From assembly GCF_023065955.2 (NCBI RefSeq), contig NW_026622897.1, forward strand, positions 682,001 to 746,000: a stretch of 64,000 nt of DNA. Direction: 5' to 3'. The notes below the pieces were generated by a model, which had not been told where the DNA came from, searched no databases, and saw only the letters and a program-made list of their open reading frames with translations. The translations under genes and the position numbers were made by a program. Of the stretch, positions 1 to 11,147 are shown piece by piece; position 1 is the stretch's first letter; the number at the start of each line of letters is the position of its first letter. This DNA is from Ursus arctos (taxonomy: Eukaryota; Chordata; Mammalia; Carnivora; Ursidae).

Positions 1-1650
1 CGGCAGTCATAGTGAGAAACCGGAGCGCGGATGGTCTGCCTTCCTCCATCCGTGTCCTGCATGGAGAAGGTCTTGCTGTTTGTTGAATGACTTTCTGGGC
101 ACTTGGTGCTTTGTAAAGAATTCCGTGATGAACATTTTAATAAAGCCATCAAAGTCACTCTTGCTCTTACACTCCTTATTTCTGTATCTGTTAACTCCCT
201 CCCAGGCTGCCTCCAGCCTCCTTCAGACCCCGCGGGCGTTGAACTACCTTTCGATCCCTTTCTCGAAGATGCCTCTTCAGTCACACTGTCGATCCCGGGG
301 AGGGGGAAACACCCCTGGCTTGTTCATTCAGGGAGTCTCATGCCTGCCCTACCCGTCAGGAAAAGGTCCTCGTTTTGTTCTCACCACTTTGCTGTGAAAT
401 CTGGGACTCAGTGTACGTGTTAGCAGCCTGGGCTGAATCCAACAGCCCGTTCTATACCGTCAGGGCAGCAAAATTTCCTTGTTTGCCTTACTTTTTGGTA
501 CTCAGCATGCCTGATTCGTAATTCTCTGTCCTTTGTTTCCTGTAGACTTATTGGGGCTTTGAAACCAGGAGTAACACTGTAATGGGGAATATTGTTGGGG
601 GACAAGCAGAGGCCAATCGTCTAAAGCAGTTCTAGACGTCCGCTGGAGTCCTACAGAGAAAAGTGAGGAACCCAGCAGGGACGAGAGGGTCCATCTCTTG
701 GCGCAGGGAGACTTCCTCCTTTGGGGTGCAGCTGACCTTGCCTCTCTGTAGAAAGACTCCGGGGGCTGGCCGTAGACTAGCAGTTTCCTCCTGGGCACTC
801 GGCTAGATTAATTGCAACGTTGCTTTATTCTTTAGGTCACTTGTAACCTACCATTGTTATAGGATGAATATTTAGAAAGTACATTCCCTTTTTGCAACAT
901 TCTTTTTTTTAAATCTGGTTCTTACTGCACATTACACGTAATATTTTAATTTGGCCGTCTGCACCGTGAAGCTCCTGTCCATTGGTCATTGTGGTAACAC
1001 GTGGCTAACATTGCCAACTCACGGACTCGCAGGTTTTGTTATTCCCCTGTGTTAGTTAACTTGAAATTCTATTTTGGAAGACAAATCACTGTAGATAATA
1101 ATGGCGGGTCAGTGTGCGTTCTGGAGTGCGTCACCCGCATTAATTCATTCGATTCTCTCCAGCCTCATTCCCCTCTGTCCCGATCCAACCTGGTCTTCAG
1201 TCCCGTGTGTTGGGTAGATGGTTTAAACCTCAGTATGCAATATGTAATAAGTGCTGTAATTCAGAACATCGCCCCGAGCTTGATTTCACTCTTGGGTCAT
1301 GCTCAGGACACTCGCGTCACTCTTGTCACTTCCTGAGATAACTTGACGCTCGTTGCTACTGTCCCTGTTTCGTCACCGTCAACGTCCTTCAACCGTCTTC
1401 ACCTCCTGATGTCTTAAGTGTCCTAGTAGACCGCATGGCTATTTACTAAGTAAATTCCAGGCAAAACTATCAGACGGAACGTTGAAGGGATTCAGTCTTT
1501 TAGAAGCAACGCTAATACCCTTGAAAGGAGTCGGTCTTCCTCCTTTTTAAAACCGTGCCCATGCCCACTCCTGGAGTCGAGGAGTCACAGCTCATTTCCA
1601 CTTTGTACCGGGCAAACAACAGGTATTTTTTCAAATTGCACAACACACCT
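1..1650. other. Unrecognised intergenic sequence
   Basis: No gene, exon or repeat was recognised with confidence. Short open frames of about 100 codons at 80-423 overlap in two frames, have no splice context and resemble no family I know. An AATAAA hexamer occurs near 138-143. In human, BIRC3 ends a few kilobases upstream of BIRC2, so the far left edge could lie in or just beyond the BIRC3 3' region, but nothing in the sequence proves this. Confidence 0.4.
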
Positions 1651-1654
1651 CTCC

Positions 1655-1990
1655 TTATCAGACTCTCACATGGCCCATGTGGTTTGCAGCCTCATTTTCT
1701 GCCCCTTTCCCCTTACGACATCCCACACTTTCTAAGTGTGGCAAGCTTTTTTGCTTCATGTGTTTGCCTGGAATGTTCTTTCCTTCACTCTTTACCTGGA
1801 AAATTCCTATCCATTTTTCGGGTCTTACACTAGATGTCCCCTCCTGAGGGAGATGTTCTCTGACTTTCCCCACCTACATTGTCCCTCAGACTGTCTTCCC
1901 AGTGGCCTCTTTGTTCTTTTTCTTTATGACACTGTATAACACAATTTGTTTTTACAGATTAATGTCATACTCCATTGTCAACATTTCCAT
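1655..1990 (+). repeat. L2 LINE 3'-end fragment
   Basis: The text follows the familiar L2 3' region: a pyrimidine-rich lead, a TGCCTGGAATGTTCTTTCC segment near 1766-1784, then ACCTGG, CTTCAGGT-like and TCTGACTTTCCCC segments. It is diverged, as expected of an ancient mammalian repeat. Recognition is from memory of the consensus. Confidence 0.65.
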
Positions 1991-2010
1991 GAGAACAAGA
2001 ACCATGTGTT

Positions 2011-2118
2011 TTTGGTTTTTTGGGTTTTTTTAAAGAATTTATTTATTTATTTGAGAGAGACAGAGATAGTAGGAGAGCAAGGGCAGGCGCTTCGCCGACG
2101 GAGCCCCACAGGCGCCCG
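2011..2118 (-). mobile_element. CAN SINE (tRNA-Lys derived), internally deleted, antisense
   Basis: A T-rich tail, TTTATTTATTTATTTGAGAG and a head complement ending GCCCCACAGGCGCCC mark a reverse-strand carnivore SINE. The middle (most of the tRNA-unrelated body) is missing, so it is only about 108 bp. It is flanked by a 12-bp direct repeat GAACCATGTGTT at 1999-2010 and 2119-2130, which reads as the target-site duplication. Confidence 0.85.
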
Positions 2119-2544
2119 GAACCATGTGTTGTGTTTGCCAGCGTAGGACCGGCAGGTAGCACAGAGCCTGACGGAGAACAGGCCCTTCCTGAGCCTGCGA
2201 CTCCCTGTGAGGAGGGGTGGGGTGTGAGAGGGCTTCCTTCTTCCTGAATTGCCGCTGTTGGTAATCAGAACTCAGATGCAGAATCACGGGCTGAGTACTG
2301 CAGCCCTTTAGCTATCAAAAGGTATTTTTAGAGAGGAAAGCTCAACCCAATTAAAAAGAGATTCATGTGCGGGGTGGGTTGTGGGGCTGTGTTCTGCATG
2401 ATGAAGCGAGGCATTTCGACTCGGAAAGAGCCTTTTTAAAGGCACCAACACAGGGATTAGAATCCTGATAGTAATAGTGATACTGAGCGGACCTTTCCGG
2501 AGCTTCGTGTACTGGGCATCTACACGACTTAGCTGAGAGGCACT

Positions 2545-2730
2545 GCAGTTTAAGGAAGGGTTCAAATCACCGCCGAGTCACCTTGAGTGACCTTGGGCTA
2601 ATCACTGAGCATCTCTGTGCTTCTATGTGCATCTGTTGGAACGCCGATGATATAACAGCATCTCAAGGATCGTGCCGAGGGTTTAATGAGTTACTACACT
2701 CCCGTTGCTTGGAACGCTTGACAAGTGTTC
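2545..2730 (+). repeat. MIR SINE
   Basis: Contains the MIR core: a GTGACCTTGGGCTAATCACT-like stretch near 2588, then CATCTCTGTGCTTC, and a GGTTTAATGAGTTA stretch near 2679. Order and spacing match a sense MIR, diverged as usual for this mammalian-wide family. Confidence 0.7.
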
Positions 2731-2756
2731 TTAAGTAGATATTGCTCTTGTTTTTG

Positions 2757-2957
2757 TTTTTTAAGATTTATTTATTGATCAAGAAAGTGCAAGCGCCTGA
2801 GTAGGGGGAGGGGCAGAGGGAGAGAGAGAGAACCCCAAGCAGACTCCCTGCGGAGCACAGAGCTGGACGCAGGGCTCGATCTCCAGACCCAGAGATCAGG
2901 ACCTGAGCCTAATCCAAGAGTTGGTGGCTCAACAGACTGAGCCCCCCAGGCGCCCCA
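2757..2957 (-). mobile_element. CAN SINE, antisense, full-length type
   Basis: Reads from a poly(T) start and AAGATTTATTTATTGATCAA through GAGAGAGAGA, GGGCTCGATC and CAGACTGAGCCCCCCAGGCG, the reverse complement of the tRNA-Lys-like head. Similar words flank it (TGCTCTTGTTTTTG on the left, TGCTTTTGTTTTG on the right), consistent with a decayed target-site duplication. Confidence 0.85.
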
Positions 2958-2964
2958 CTGCTTT

Positions 2965-3060
2965 TGTTTTGTAAAGACACAAAACCGAGCTTAAGAGAGG
3001 CTAAGTGTATGGCCTGAGGTCTCCTAGCTGGTGAGTGAGAGGCAGGAGGAGAACCTGGGA
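2965..3060 (-). repeat. Possible MIR fragment
   Basis: The segment running GAGAGGCTAAGTG, then GAGGTCTCCTAGCTGGTGAG and GGAGAACCTGGGA resembles the reverse-complement MIR text for the accuracy-of-splice-like core, but it is diverged and short. It follows the SINE directly. Confidence 0.35.
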
Positions 3061-3289
3061 GACCTTAGGAACCTTCAGTGGTCATTCTGCCAGCAGGACA
3101 TCAGAGTAGCGATCAACAGAGTTTGTCAGGCCAAAATCCAGTTCAAGGTAGCTTCAGCATATGACATCATAACATATTGTAATACGGTGCAATACATCAC
3201 CATACTCTACTGTACCGTTTTCCAAATAAATGTAGTGTTAGAAAGGAAACCACACAGGGCGGGATATCTAACCAACATGCAGTTTCAGC

Positions 3290-3600
3290 CCCCCAGGAAC
3301 TAGTCTTAACCGGTCAGTCAGGAACTTCCCCTCCAGCACCACTGAGTCAGCCGCCTGGGCCCTCTCCACCCCCCAAAGGAAGATGAGGTCATCAGCATAA
3401 GACCCCCAGCTTCCCCCCACTGGAACAATCCTTTCCTTTTGCTAATGACTTTCTCACCCCGTCCTCCTTCCTGTAAAACCATCCATTTTGTACAGCCCCT
3501 CGGAGCTCCCCTCCGTGTTCTGGAAGGGATGCTGCCCAATTCATGACCCTTTAATGAAACCAATTACATCTTCAGATTTACTTGGTTGAATTTTGTTTCT
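3290..3600 (+). repeat. Possible LTR fragment (endogenous retrovirus-like)
   Basis: Polypyrimidine-rich sequence with a CTTCCTGTAAAACCATCCATT segment, TGTACAGCCCCTCGGAGCTC and then TTTAATGAAACCAATTACATC followed by a T-rich stretch. This resembles the R-U5 part of a gammaretrovirus-like LTR with a decayed AATAAA. The family was not identified; confidence is low. Confidence 0.3.
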
Positions 3601-3716
3601 TAACAGTAGACACTCTTATACAAAAGAACCATACATGGAAAAGCATTGTTAAATGTATTCATAAGGACTTTTTCAGTGATTTATCAGCCAGTGGATATTA
3701 AAAGTGTCAAACTATA

Positions 3717-3911
3717 GGGGCACCTCGGTGACTCAGTCACTTCAGCATCTGACTCGATTTCGGCTCAGTTCTGGATCTCAGGGTCCTGGGATCGAGCCCC
3801 GTGTCGGGCTCTGCACTCAGCGTGGAGCCTGCTGGACATTCTCTCTCTCTCCTCTCCCTCTGTCCCTCCTCCCATGCTCTCTTTCTCTAAAATAAATAAA
3901 TCTTTAAAAAC
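3717..3911 (+). mobile_element. CAN SINE, sense
   Basis: Begins GGGGCACCTCGGTGACTCAG (tRNA-Lys-like head), continues with TCAGGGTCCTGGGATCGAGC, a CTCTCTCT pyrimidine tract and ends AAATAAATAAATCTTTAAAA. A perfect 12-bp target-site duplication TGTCAAACTATA flanks it at 3705-3716 and 3912-3923, defining the borders exactly. Confidence 0.95.
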
Positions 3912-3923
3912 TGTCAAACTATA

Positions 3924-4600
3924 ATGTGGTTATCCTCTAAATATTTTGAGAGGTCTTCATACTTGAAAATAGCGCGAATTCTGGTGGAAAACAGATTTGT
4001 GTGGTCTGATAGGGTATTCCCCAGCCACGCTCCCGAGCACTTGAGATGCACCTTCCTCTGAATTGAGATGTATGGTAACTATTAAATATAGAATAAATGT
4101 CAAAGACCTAATACAGAAGAATAGTACATCTCAATAACTTATACTGATTGCATGTTGAAATAATATTTCAGATACGTTGGCTTGTTATCAGTATTAAAAA
4201 TAATTTCACTTGTTTCTTTTTACCCAATATGGTTGCTAGAAATTTAAAATTACTTATGTAGATGACATTGCATTTCTATTGGGCAGCCCTGGTCTACATA
4301 AATATAATTGCTCTTAATCGTACTGCTTTGAGACATTAGAGACCCATGAGCGTGCACACAAAGATAATATGCACGATAAAATATTATTTCTTTAGGAAGC
4401 TGCCCTGTTGCCAACCACACCCCCTCCTGCGTTAAATTTTTTCTCCTGTTCCCTTACTGTCCCTGTGCTTGACTTTATGATGACTTCTCGCCTTGCATAG
4501 GGTTTGCTTACTGGTCTCTTCTGCTAGCCTGTGAGCTCCTGGGCAAGGACAGTTTTAGCATTTATGTCCAGGGGATGATGTTGTGAAATTTAGGTGAGGT
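3924..4600. other. Unrecognised AT-rich intergenic sequence
   Basis: No open frame of note, RNA gene or repeat was recognised. The sequence is AT-rich and single-copy in appearance within this window. Confidence 0.4.
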
Positions 4601-4608
4601 TCTGTGGG

Positions 4609-5000
4609 GTGGAGTCCGGAGCCGACGACCAAGAAGCAATTCTTGAGGCGTCTCTGGTGCAAAATGGTGGTTTATGAAAGCACGGGAACGGGAGCCATGG
4701 GCAGAGAGAGCTGCTGCTCTGGGGTCTGGAGGAGTGGTGAGTATAGACTGGGAGTCAGGGAGGTGGACAAAGGGGGTGTCCAGAAGGACTGCCCTATGTG
4801 CTAAAGACTCTCAGGAGGCTGGAGGCCTGGTTACTGTCCAGCCAAGGCTGTTCGTCCCTCTAATGGGGCACGAACGTGAAGACCGTTGGGAGTTTCCCGG
4901 AGGAACGTTACATTCCTCCTGTCACAAGTCCTTGTCAATGGGCTGTAGGTTCAAAAGAAATTCAACTTTATTTACATTTTCTTCTGCCTCAGCCTCTCTC
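4609..5000 (+). repeat. LTR-like dispersed repeat, copy A
   Basis: Starts GTGGAGTCCGGAGCCGAC and is collinear with copy B, which starts 752 bp downstream. Shared landmarks in order: ATTCTTGAGGC, TGGTGCAAAA, AAAGCAC, GGGCAGA, CAATGGGCTG and CTTCTGCCT. Divergence is substantial. The text resembles carnivore LTRs I have seen but cannot name, so the retroviral origin is inference. Any short open frames inside are not genes. Confidence 0.55.
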
Positions 5001-5360
5001 AATTTTGTGGAGGGGAGGGTGATGTTAGGGCTTCAGGAAACTGAGTCATGGGTCTCTGGAAGTTAGGCTATTGATAAGAAAGCTTTTTTCTTGTAAATAG
5101 CGAGGACAGTTGCAAACTGAGGGACACTCCAGTCCTGCAGGACTGTGATCTCTCACAGTGAACCATTTGTTTTCCCTCAGGGCAGGCAGGAGTGCCTGAG
5201 GAATGTCACACGTATCACATGGGGGGGCGGCGCTAGCTTCTGCTTTGTCCTCAGCTAGCCTTCTGCTCCCTCATCAACAATAGATACTCCATAAATATTT
5301 CTTAAATGAATGAGTTAAATGATTTGCTCCAGGCCATATGGGTGTAGTTTTGGAATGTTG

Positions 5361-5755
5361 GTGGAGTCCGGAGCCGACAGCCAAGAAAGAATTCTTGAGG
5401 CATCTTTGGTGCAAAAAGGTAGTTTTATTAAAGCACAGGGACGGGACCCGTGGGCAGAAAGGGATCCCGTTCCGGATTGTGACGGGCAACTGATTATATA
5501 CTTTGGGGTTGGGGGAAGTAAAGGTAAGGGAAGTTTCCAAAAGGATTTTCAAATGCTAAAGAAACCCCTCAGGATCCTGGAGGCCAGGCTGTTGTCAAGC
5601 TAAGGTAGTTTTTCCTCTAGAAAAGCATTAACGTTAAGTTTGGGAGCTCCCGGAAGAAGGTCACACCCTGCCTGCCTCCAGCATTCGTCAATGGGCTGCA
5701 GGTCTTAAGGGCATTTCATTCTGTCTACATTTCCTTCTGCCTTTGTTTCCCACAG
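5361..5755 (+). repeat. LTR-like dispersed repeat, copy B
   Basis: Same unit and orientation as copy A, starting GTGGAGTCCGGAGCCGAC and ending after CAATGGGCTGCAG and TTCCTTCTGCC. It carries TTTTATTAAAGCAC and TATATACTTTGGGG, which could be the decayed regulatory words of an LTR. Unlike a simple tandem duplication, about 360 bp of unrelated sequence separates the two copies. Confidence 0.55.
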
Positions 5756-5759
5756 CCGT

Positions 5760-7490
5760 AGAACTCAAAAGCAGCAGAGATTAAGCCCAAATCTAATGCA
5801 TTGTGACACGCGGCATAGATTGCAAAGATCAGAGTGATTTTAAGCTGTCTTTTAAAACGTCCATGGTTTCAGTATTTACGTAATCTCGTTTACCTTGGGC
5901 ATGGGGAGCATTGAACTAAGTCAGCTAAAGTTTTGTTTATTTATTGCACATGTTCAAGGCTTTCCAATCATTCTACGGACTCAGCTGTCGGGATCCCTCA
6001 CGTGTTTGCCGTCTGGGAACCACAGGAACAGCCTTTCCTGCACCTGCATCAGCTTTCGGGATCCTAGAAACCTTTTATGTCTCCTTGTCAGGAAATGCAG
6101 AGAGAGCAAGGTCCCCTTTGCCTCGCACTCACCTGCAGGTGACGGACGGTCTTTCTCCACTCGTAAGGCTTTTCCTTAGGACTGTGGTTCCTTCTGGGAT
6201 GAGTTCCGGGAGGATGTGGGGGCTGATCACCTGTGGCAGCCTCACTCCACCCGAACGTTATTTTAGTGGTGTTTGTCACTTCCACGCAAGGGTAAGACCC
6301 TCCCAGCAGGAGACCTTGCAGAAGGAGCTGTGGGACCACCGCTGGAGGGGGCGGGGTCCAGGGAACTCCCAGGCGAGAGAGGCAGAGCGGAAGCTCACAC
6401 GTCTAGGTGATGTCGCACTGCCCCTGGATGGGGCGTCTGAGCCAGGGAGTGAGGACGGGCAGCAGCCGCAGCTTGGGGGCCTTTATGGCCTAGGGTTCGT
6501 CTTTAGCTAGCAAATGCTGTGTATGCAAAGCAGACGGGCTCTAAGCGGCGCAAAATGTGGTTATTGGGGATGTATTTAAAGCAATTAGAAGTGTGAAATT
6601 TTGAGTCTGGCACAGGCAAGCTTTTGAGCCAATGGTCCCAGCCTCCTGTGAAGAAGTAAATGGTATGCGGCCAATATACAGGGGCCCCCTTTAACCCACA
6701 AATAGAGCACCTTTATCATCCTTTTAACGCATTGATTTTTGAAATGGGAGCTGCTGAGATTTTAATTCATGTGAAAGGATTAAAGTTTACTTATTAAGTT
6801 TTTAAATGTTTCTGAAATTTAGAAAATCTGATTTTGATACAGACAACCCAATTTTAAAGGTGTCATGAACATTCAGTTTCTCCACGAGATAGCTCTAGAA
6901 GTCTCTTCTGCAGTCATTGTGGTCAAGTCCTCCTGTGTAAAATAGGCTCATTAAATCAAGTGGGTTTTCAGATTCCTGTAGTTCCAAAACCGTAATGAAA
7001 AGCTTTTATATATTAAAGTCTTAAGACAGAAATATAAAGTGATTTCTAAAAAAATGGATGGAGAGATAATGCTCAGAATGCTTCTAAGTAACTGAAAGTG
7101 GGAGGAAGGAGGCGTGGTGGGGCCCACACGTCCCAGGTCTTATGTGCTGGGTTCTGTTTATTCTTTTTAATGAAGCACTTCAAGAATTCGGGAAAGTATG
7201 CATTTCGTCCGCGTACTTAGCGGCACCAGAATGTCCCCCCTCAAAAACGTGTCTCTTTGGTATGTGGATTATTCGGAGCTGAAGGCCCTGGAGAACCATC
7301 ACAGGCAGGAAGAGCTGTAAAAACAGGGCGCAGGCTTTTCTTTCCCGAGAGGAAATTTGTATTTACAGAGTGAATTTCTATCTGTAGAGATGTCTGCCTC
7401 TGAAGTATCGGGAAGAGGAGGACCCGGCGCCTAGCACTGCCTAAGGCACGGGCTTCAGTCTGCAATACGCGGGTCCTACAGAACTCCTGC
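5760..7490. other. Unrecognised intergenic sequence
   Basis: A 188-codon open frame spans 5944-6510, in moderately GC-rich DNA, but it has low-complexity composition, no recognisable domain and no splice context, so I do not call it a gene. 6510-7240 is AT-rich with nothing recognised. Confidence 0.4.
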
Positions 7491-7499
7491 TTACCCTCC

Positions 7500-7745
7500 T
7501 TCCCCGGCCATTTTCCTCTGCCTTTCCTCTCTCACCCAGCAGCCCCAAACCTCGTTTCCTTTGTTGGGATTTAAACCCCAGTTCTACGGGCCTCTGTGGC
7601 TCCGTCAGCACCGAGGGCTGTCTTCTGTACGTGTGTGACGCACGTTTTAATAAGCTTCCGTTTCTCTCGTTACGCTATCTTTGTCCCGGCTAACATACAA
7701 GACCCAACTGCAGAACCTTCCCTACATACGTACTGACGTAGGCAA
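7500..7745 (+). repeat. Possible LTR 3' part
   Basis: GGGATTTAAACCCCAGTTC, then CTCTGTGGCTCCGTCAGCAC and CGTTTTAATAAGCTTCCGTT followed by TCTCTCGTTACGCTATC looks like the poly(A)-signal and U5 portion of a retroviral LTR. No second LTR or internal retroviral genes were recognised nearby. Family unknown. Confidence 0.3.
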
Positions 7746-8420
7746 AAAAAAGTAATCTTCCCTCTACCCTCCTGAGTTCTTGACGGAGACACTAACAAGA
7801 GCAAGAGACAGGTTCAGCCTGTGTCGTTGACGCATACACGGGAGAGGTGAGGGAGAAGCGAGTTGCCTCCTGACGGGGCCTGAGCCACAGCTGAAGACAA
7901 AAGAAAAAGGTGCGGTGAGGCCAGTTCTGGGAAGGTTAGCGGGAGCAGCTCAGCAAACTTGGGGGAGGTTCGTTATACAGATTGACATCAGCACGCTCTC
8001 CATCCCACCTAGGCCCCCAGGCCCCATCTTCTGCCTGCCGTCCCCGTCTTAGCAAGAGTCCTGCTAAGGATGCTTACTGAGAATGTCCCCACTCTGGATC
8101 TCTGACTACATTCTGCATCCCCCACCGTTGACGAGTGAGCCCCTGGCCTGCTTCAGCAAGATCCCCCCTGCCCTCGACGACTCTGCTAAGTCATTTCATG
8201 CCCCCCGGACCCCTCATTCTGCTGGTTGGCTGTTAGTGCTCAGAAGCCTTTGCTGTATCCAGAGGCCAGCCTGCTGTCTCCCTGTTGCAATGCATTATTG
8301 CAACTGTCCCAAGTCAAGTCTGCCTTCACGGTCGACATTTCAACAAGTGTCAGAATAGTTTCTTCTTTAGCAATACCACAGAATCAGTCCTAACCTTCTT
8401 GTATACTTAATTTTAAAAAA
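7746..8420. other. Unrecognised intergenic sequence
   Basis: No repeat or gene is recognised. A 91-codon frame at 8083-8358 lies in pyrimidine-rich text and has no family resemblance. Confidence 0.35.
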
Positions 8421-9120
8421 TAAAATGTTACATATACAGCTGATACATATGAAAAGATGTTCAACCTCATTCATAATAGAGCAATAACAGTAGACTTACA
8501 CTGAAATACTGTTTATCTAACGAGTGGCAAACATCTGAAAGTCTGCCAGCATACTCCCCTGGTGAAGCTGTGTTGAAAAAAGGAACCACTACAGCCCGGG
8601 CTGCAAAACGCTAACAGCCCTACAGATGGCGAGGGGTATTTGGCCATAGCTGGCAAAATTACATGTGCTTTTGCCATTTGACCAATAGTCCGACTTCTGG
8701 GAATAGGTCTAAAAATAAGATGTATGTCCCTGATTATTCATTACAGTGCTATGTGTAATAGCAAAAGACTGGAAACCACCCAGACGTTCATCAGTGAGGA
8801 GTATTTGAATACGTTATGATACTAGCCGAGTGTGTTATGGCACCTTCACACAACCGAGTACTGGGCAGAAATGAGGTCTCTCTCTCTATATGCCGGTATT
8901 GAGTGATCTCCAGAATTTATTACTAAGTGAAAAAAGGAGGGAAAAAAGCATGCTACTATTTCTCTAAAAAAAGGGAGATATGGATTAATATATGATAAAC
9001 TGCAATTTAAAAATGAAAAAAATGAACCATAAAAAAATGTTTAAATCATTACCAGTGCAGCAAGAAGGGAGTAGAATGAAGATTTTTCAGTGTGAAGGGA
9101 GGGAGGGATATATGATCAAT
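8420..9120 (+). repeat. Ancient LINE-1 (L1M/HAL-type) 3' end, sense
   Basis: Follows the old-L1 3' text: AAAAGATGTTCAACCTCATT, then TCTGGGAATAGGTCTA, AGCAAAAGACTGGAAACCAC, and TAAGTGAAAAAAGG. These are the last part of ORF2 and 3' UTR of an L1M-class element, with many substitutions and no intact frame. Confidence 0.75.
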
Positions 9121-9545
9121 GAGATTAAATAAAACCTTGAATTCCTGAATTGGAATTCAAGGTGAGATTCATGGTGCATTTTATTCAAATAAAAAAAAAA
9201 AACCCAAACAAGACCATATTACCCAGCTCTCTTCAGGAAACAGGTTATAAAAACATTACAACTCAAGAAGAATCAGCACCACAAACATTCAGATGTATGG
9301 TTTTTAAATACCATTTCCCACTAAATGGTTCGGGGCACTTTGAGCAAATACCTCTTACAGGTATGAGGTAAGCCCTATACAAAAGCAGCCTGGCCAGCAA
9401 AGGCTGCTAGGGCCGTGTCAAAAGGATGCAGGAGCCAATGTGAATACACTCCATTTGCCTAAGATAACCCCTAAGCACTGAAGAGTAGAATTTTGCCCAC
9501 CCTAAATGTGCCTCTTTGACATTATAATTATGTTGAGCTGGTTAT
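9121..9545. other. Unrecognised AT-rich sequence
   Basis: An A12 run (9191-9202) and a short palindrome around GAATTCCTGAATTGGAATTC (9139-9158) are visible. Nothing else was recognised. Confidence 0.35.
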
Positions 9546-9549
9546 TATT

Positions 9550-9726
9550 TTTTAAAGATTTTATTTATTTATTTGAGAAAGAGCGAGAGCACAAGCAGGG
9601 TGAGGGGCAGAGGGAGAAGCAGACTCCCCGCTGAGCAGGGAGCCTGATACAGGACTCGATCCTGGGACTCTGGGATCATGACCTGAGCCGAAGGCAGACG
9701 CTTCACTGACTGAGCCACCCAGGTGC
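9550..9726 (-). mobile_element. CAN SINE, antisense
   Basis: Poly(T), AAGATTTTATTTATTTATTT, GAGCAGGGAGCCTGATAC, GGGATCATGACCTGAGCC and GACTGAGCCACCCAGGTGCC are all present in reverse orientation. The flanks GAGCTGGTTATT and GACTTGGTTATT look like a slightly diverged target-site duplication. Confidence 0.9.
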
Positions 9727-9729
9727 CCT

Positions 9730-10320
9730 TGACTTGGTTATTTTTAAGTCACAGAATAAACTCTGGAAACTGAGTAGAAGTTGCCTTTTTCTAAGAGATG
9801 TTTCTATAATAAGGGAAACCCCCATTTGTAAGGGTGTCTTGGCTGTACCAGGAAGAAGGGGATGGCCAAATCTCTAGAAATTCTTATCAATGGAGAAGAC
9901 AAGGACTTAAATCTGTATGGCAGTTTTACCCTTGTTTACTGTGCTTTTCTGGTAACTTCCCATAACTGACTCTCCACCCCCAATATCTTCTGTCTTTAGC
10001 TGAAGATGGAGTTCAGGGTGATGGCCCAGGCCATTCCAAGGAGCTGTGCAGTATTCTGGTCTCTCCCGTGGTACGCACAAGCCATACATGTGATTAAACT
10101 TGTGCTTGTGTTTCTCTGGTTAAGCTTTGGACTTCAGTGGTGTCTCAGCCAAGAACCCGGAAGGGCAGAGGAAAAGCTGTTTTGAACCCTGCAGCACCAA
10201 TAATGACGAGAACTGCAGTGGATTACAAGTCACAAAATATGTTTAATCCCCAGATTCATAATGATGGCTGTTCACTTTCAGGGCTTTTACCCACGGAATT
10301 TCTTTAAGTGGTTTTTTAAT
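9730..10320. other. Unrecognised intergenic sequence
   Basis: No repeat family or coding signal was recognised. It lies 3' of the weak candidate minus-strand exon and could be its 3' untranslated sequence if that exon is real. Confidence 0.3.
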
Positions 10321-10323
10321 AGG

Positions 10324-10604
10324 TCACAGTCTGATTTTATTTTCCTTTGGAGTCACTCTTTGTTGAGCACTACTTACTGACCAGTTAATCCTTTTCTCAC
10401 TAATATGTAACACCAAGATTCCATCAAGTTCATATCCGTGATATGTACAGAGGTTTTTTCCTGGGCTCTCAACCCTGTGGCTTGGGTCGTCCATCTGTGC
10501 GCTAATACTCTTAGTTACCGTGGCTTCATCATGTAAGTTGGTATCTGGTGCACAAGTCCCTTCAATCCTATTCTTCCTCAAAATTGTCTCGGATCCTGTA
10601 TTTT
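10324..10604 (-). other. Weak candidate exon of a divergent transcript
   Basis: On the minus strand a possible splice acceptor (TTCTAATACTTTCACATTTATGTAG, ending at 10605) opens an in-frame stretch of 92 codons ending at TGA 10324-10326. It has no ATG near its start, so it could only be an internal or terminal exon. An AATAAA lies at its very end. The frame is compositionally normal (for example LHISEKRINWSVSS) but matches no protein I recognise. It points away from the BIRC2 CpG island, so a bidirectional-promoter lncRNA or a small gene is possible. A chance open frame is equally likely. Confidence 0.2.
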
Positions 10605-11137
10605 CTACATAAATGTGAAAGTATTAGAATGGCAACCTCCGCGGAAATATACGTCCTATGTTTAAAAATCACCAGCAACTCCACGCTGGAAATACGAAGA
10701 AGACAAACTCAATAATTAACACCAAACCACGAGGTTACACAAGACTGAACGTGAAACAGCGGTGTTTCTTGTACCTGAACGTTACCGCATACTTTTTGGG
10801 AGAAGTCCTTAAGGCGTCGCGTTTCTGCAGTGTGAAATCTTCCCTATGCGGAAGTCCACTCGTGATCTGACTTCTCCGGTCAGGACAAGAACTGAAAAGG
10901 AGAACCAGCCCTGCCTTCAGAACGAACAACTCTCGCAGCGTGTTTCCCCACGTCTACACGGAAGGCGCCGCGGCTTTCCGAGAACGGCCCGGAGAGCGCA
11001 TGCGTGCAGGTTCGGAAGTGTTGAGTCACGGGAGCCGCGGCCCTGCCCCCAGCCGCCGCGGACGCCGAGCCTCGGTGTCGGAGGCCGAGCCGCGCGGCTG
11101 TGCGGAGGGGACGCGACGGGAAACGGCTCGGGCTCCC

Positions 11138-11147
11138 GGAATTCCCC
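11138..11147 (-). promoter_or_regulatory. Candidate NF-kappaB site
   Basis: The reverse strand reads GGGGAATTCC, a full match to GGGRNNYYCC, about 550 bp upstream of exon 1 within the CpG island. BIRC2 and its neighbour BIRC3 are in the NF-kappaB circuit, so a site is plausible, but a single 10-mer in GC-rich DNA is weak evidence. Confidence 0.35.

Noticed and set aside
1..420. BIRC3 3' UTR at the left edge
   Set aside because: Expected from human gene order and an AATAAA is present, but no sequence I can verify as BIRC3 is in the window.
3717..3790. tRNA-Lys-like sequence as a tRNA gene
   Set aside because: The tRNA-like heads here and at the other copies are parts of CAN SINEs, with A/B-box remnants but without a folded acceptor stem and with SINE bodies and target duplications.
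5944..6510. 188-codon + frame as a gene
   Set aside because: No recognisable domain, low-complexity composition, no splice context and an uninformative start.
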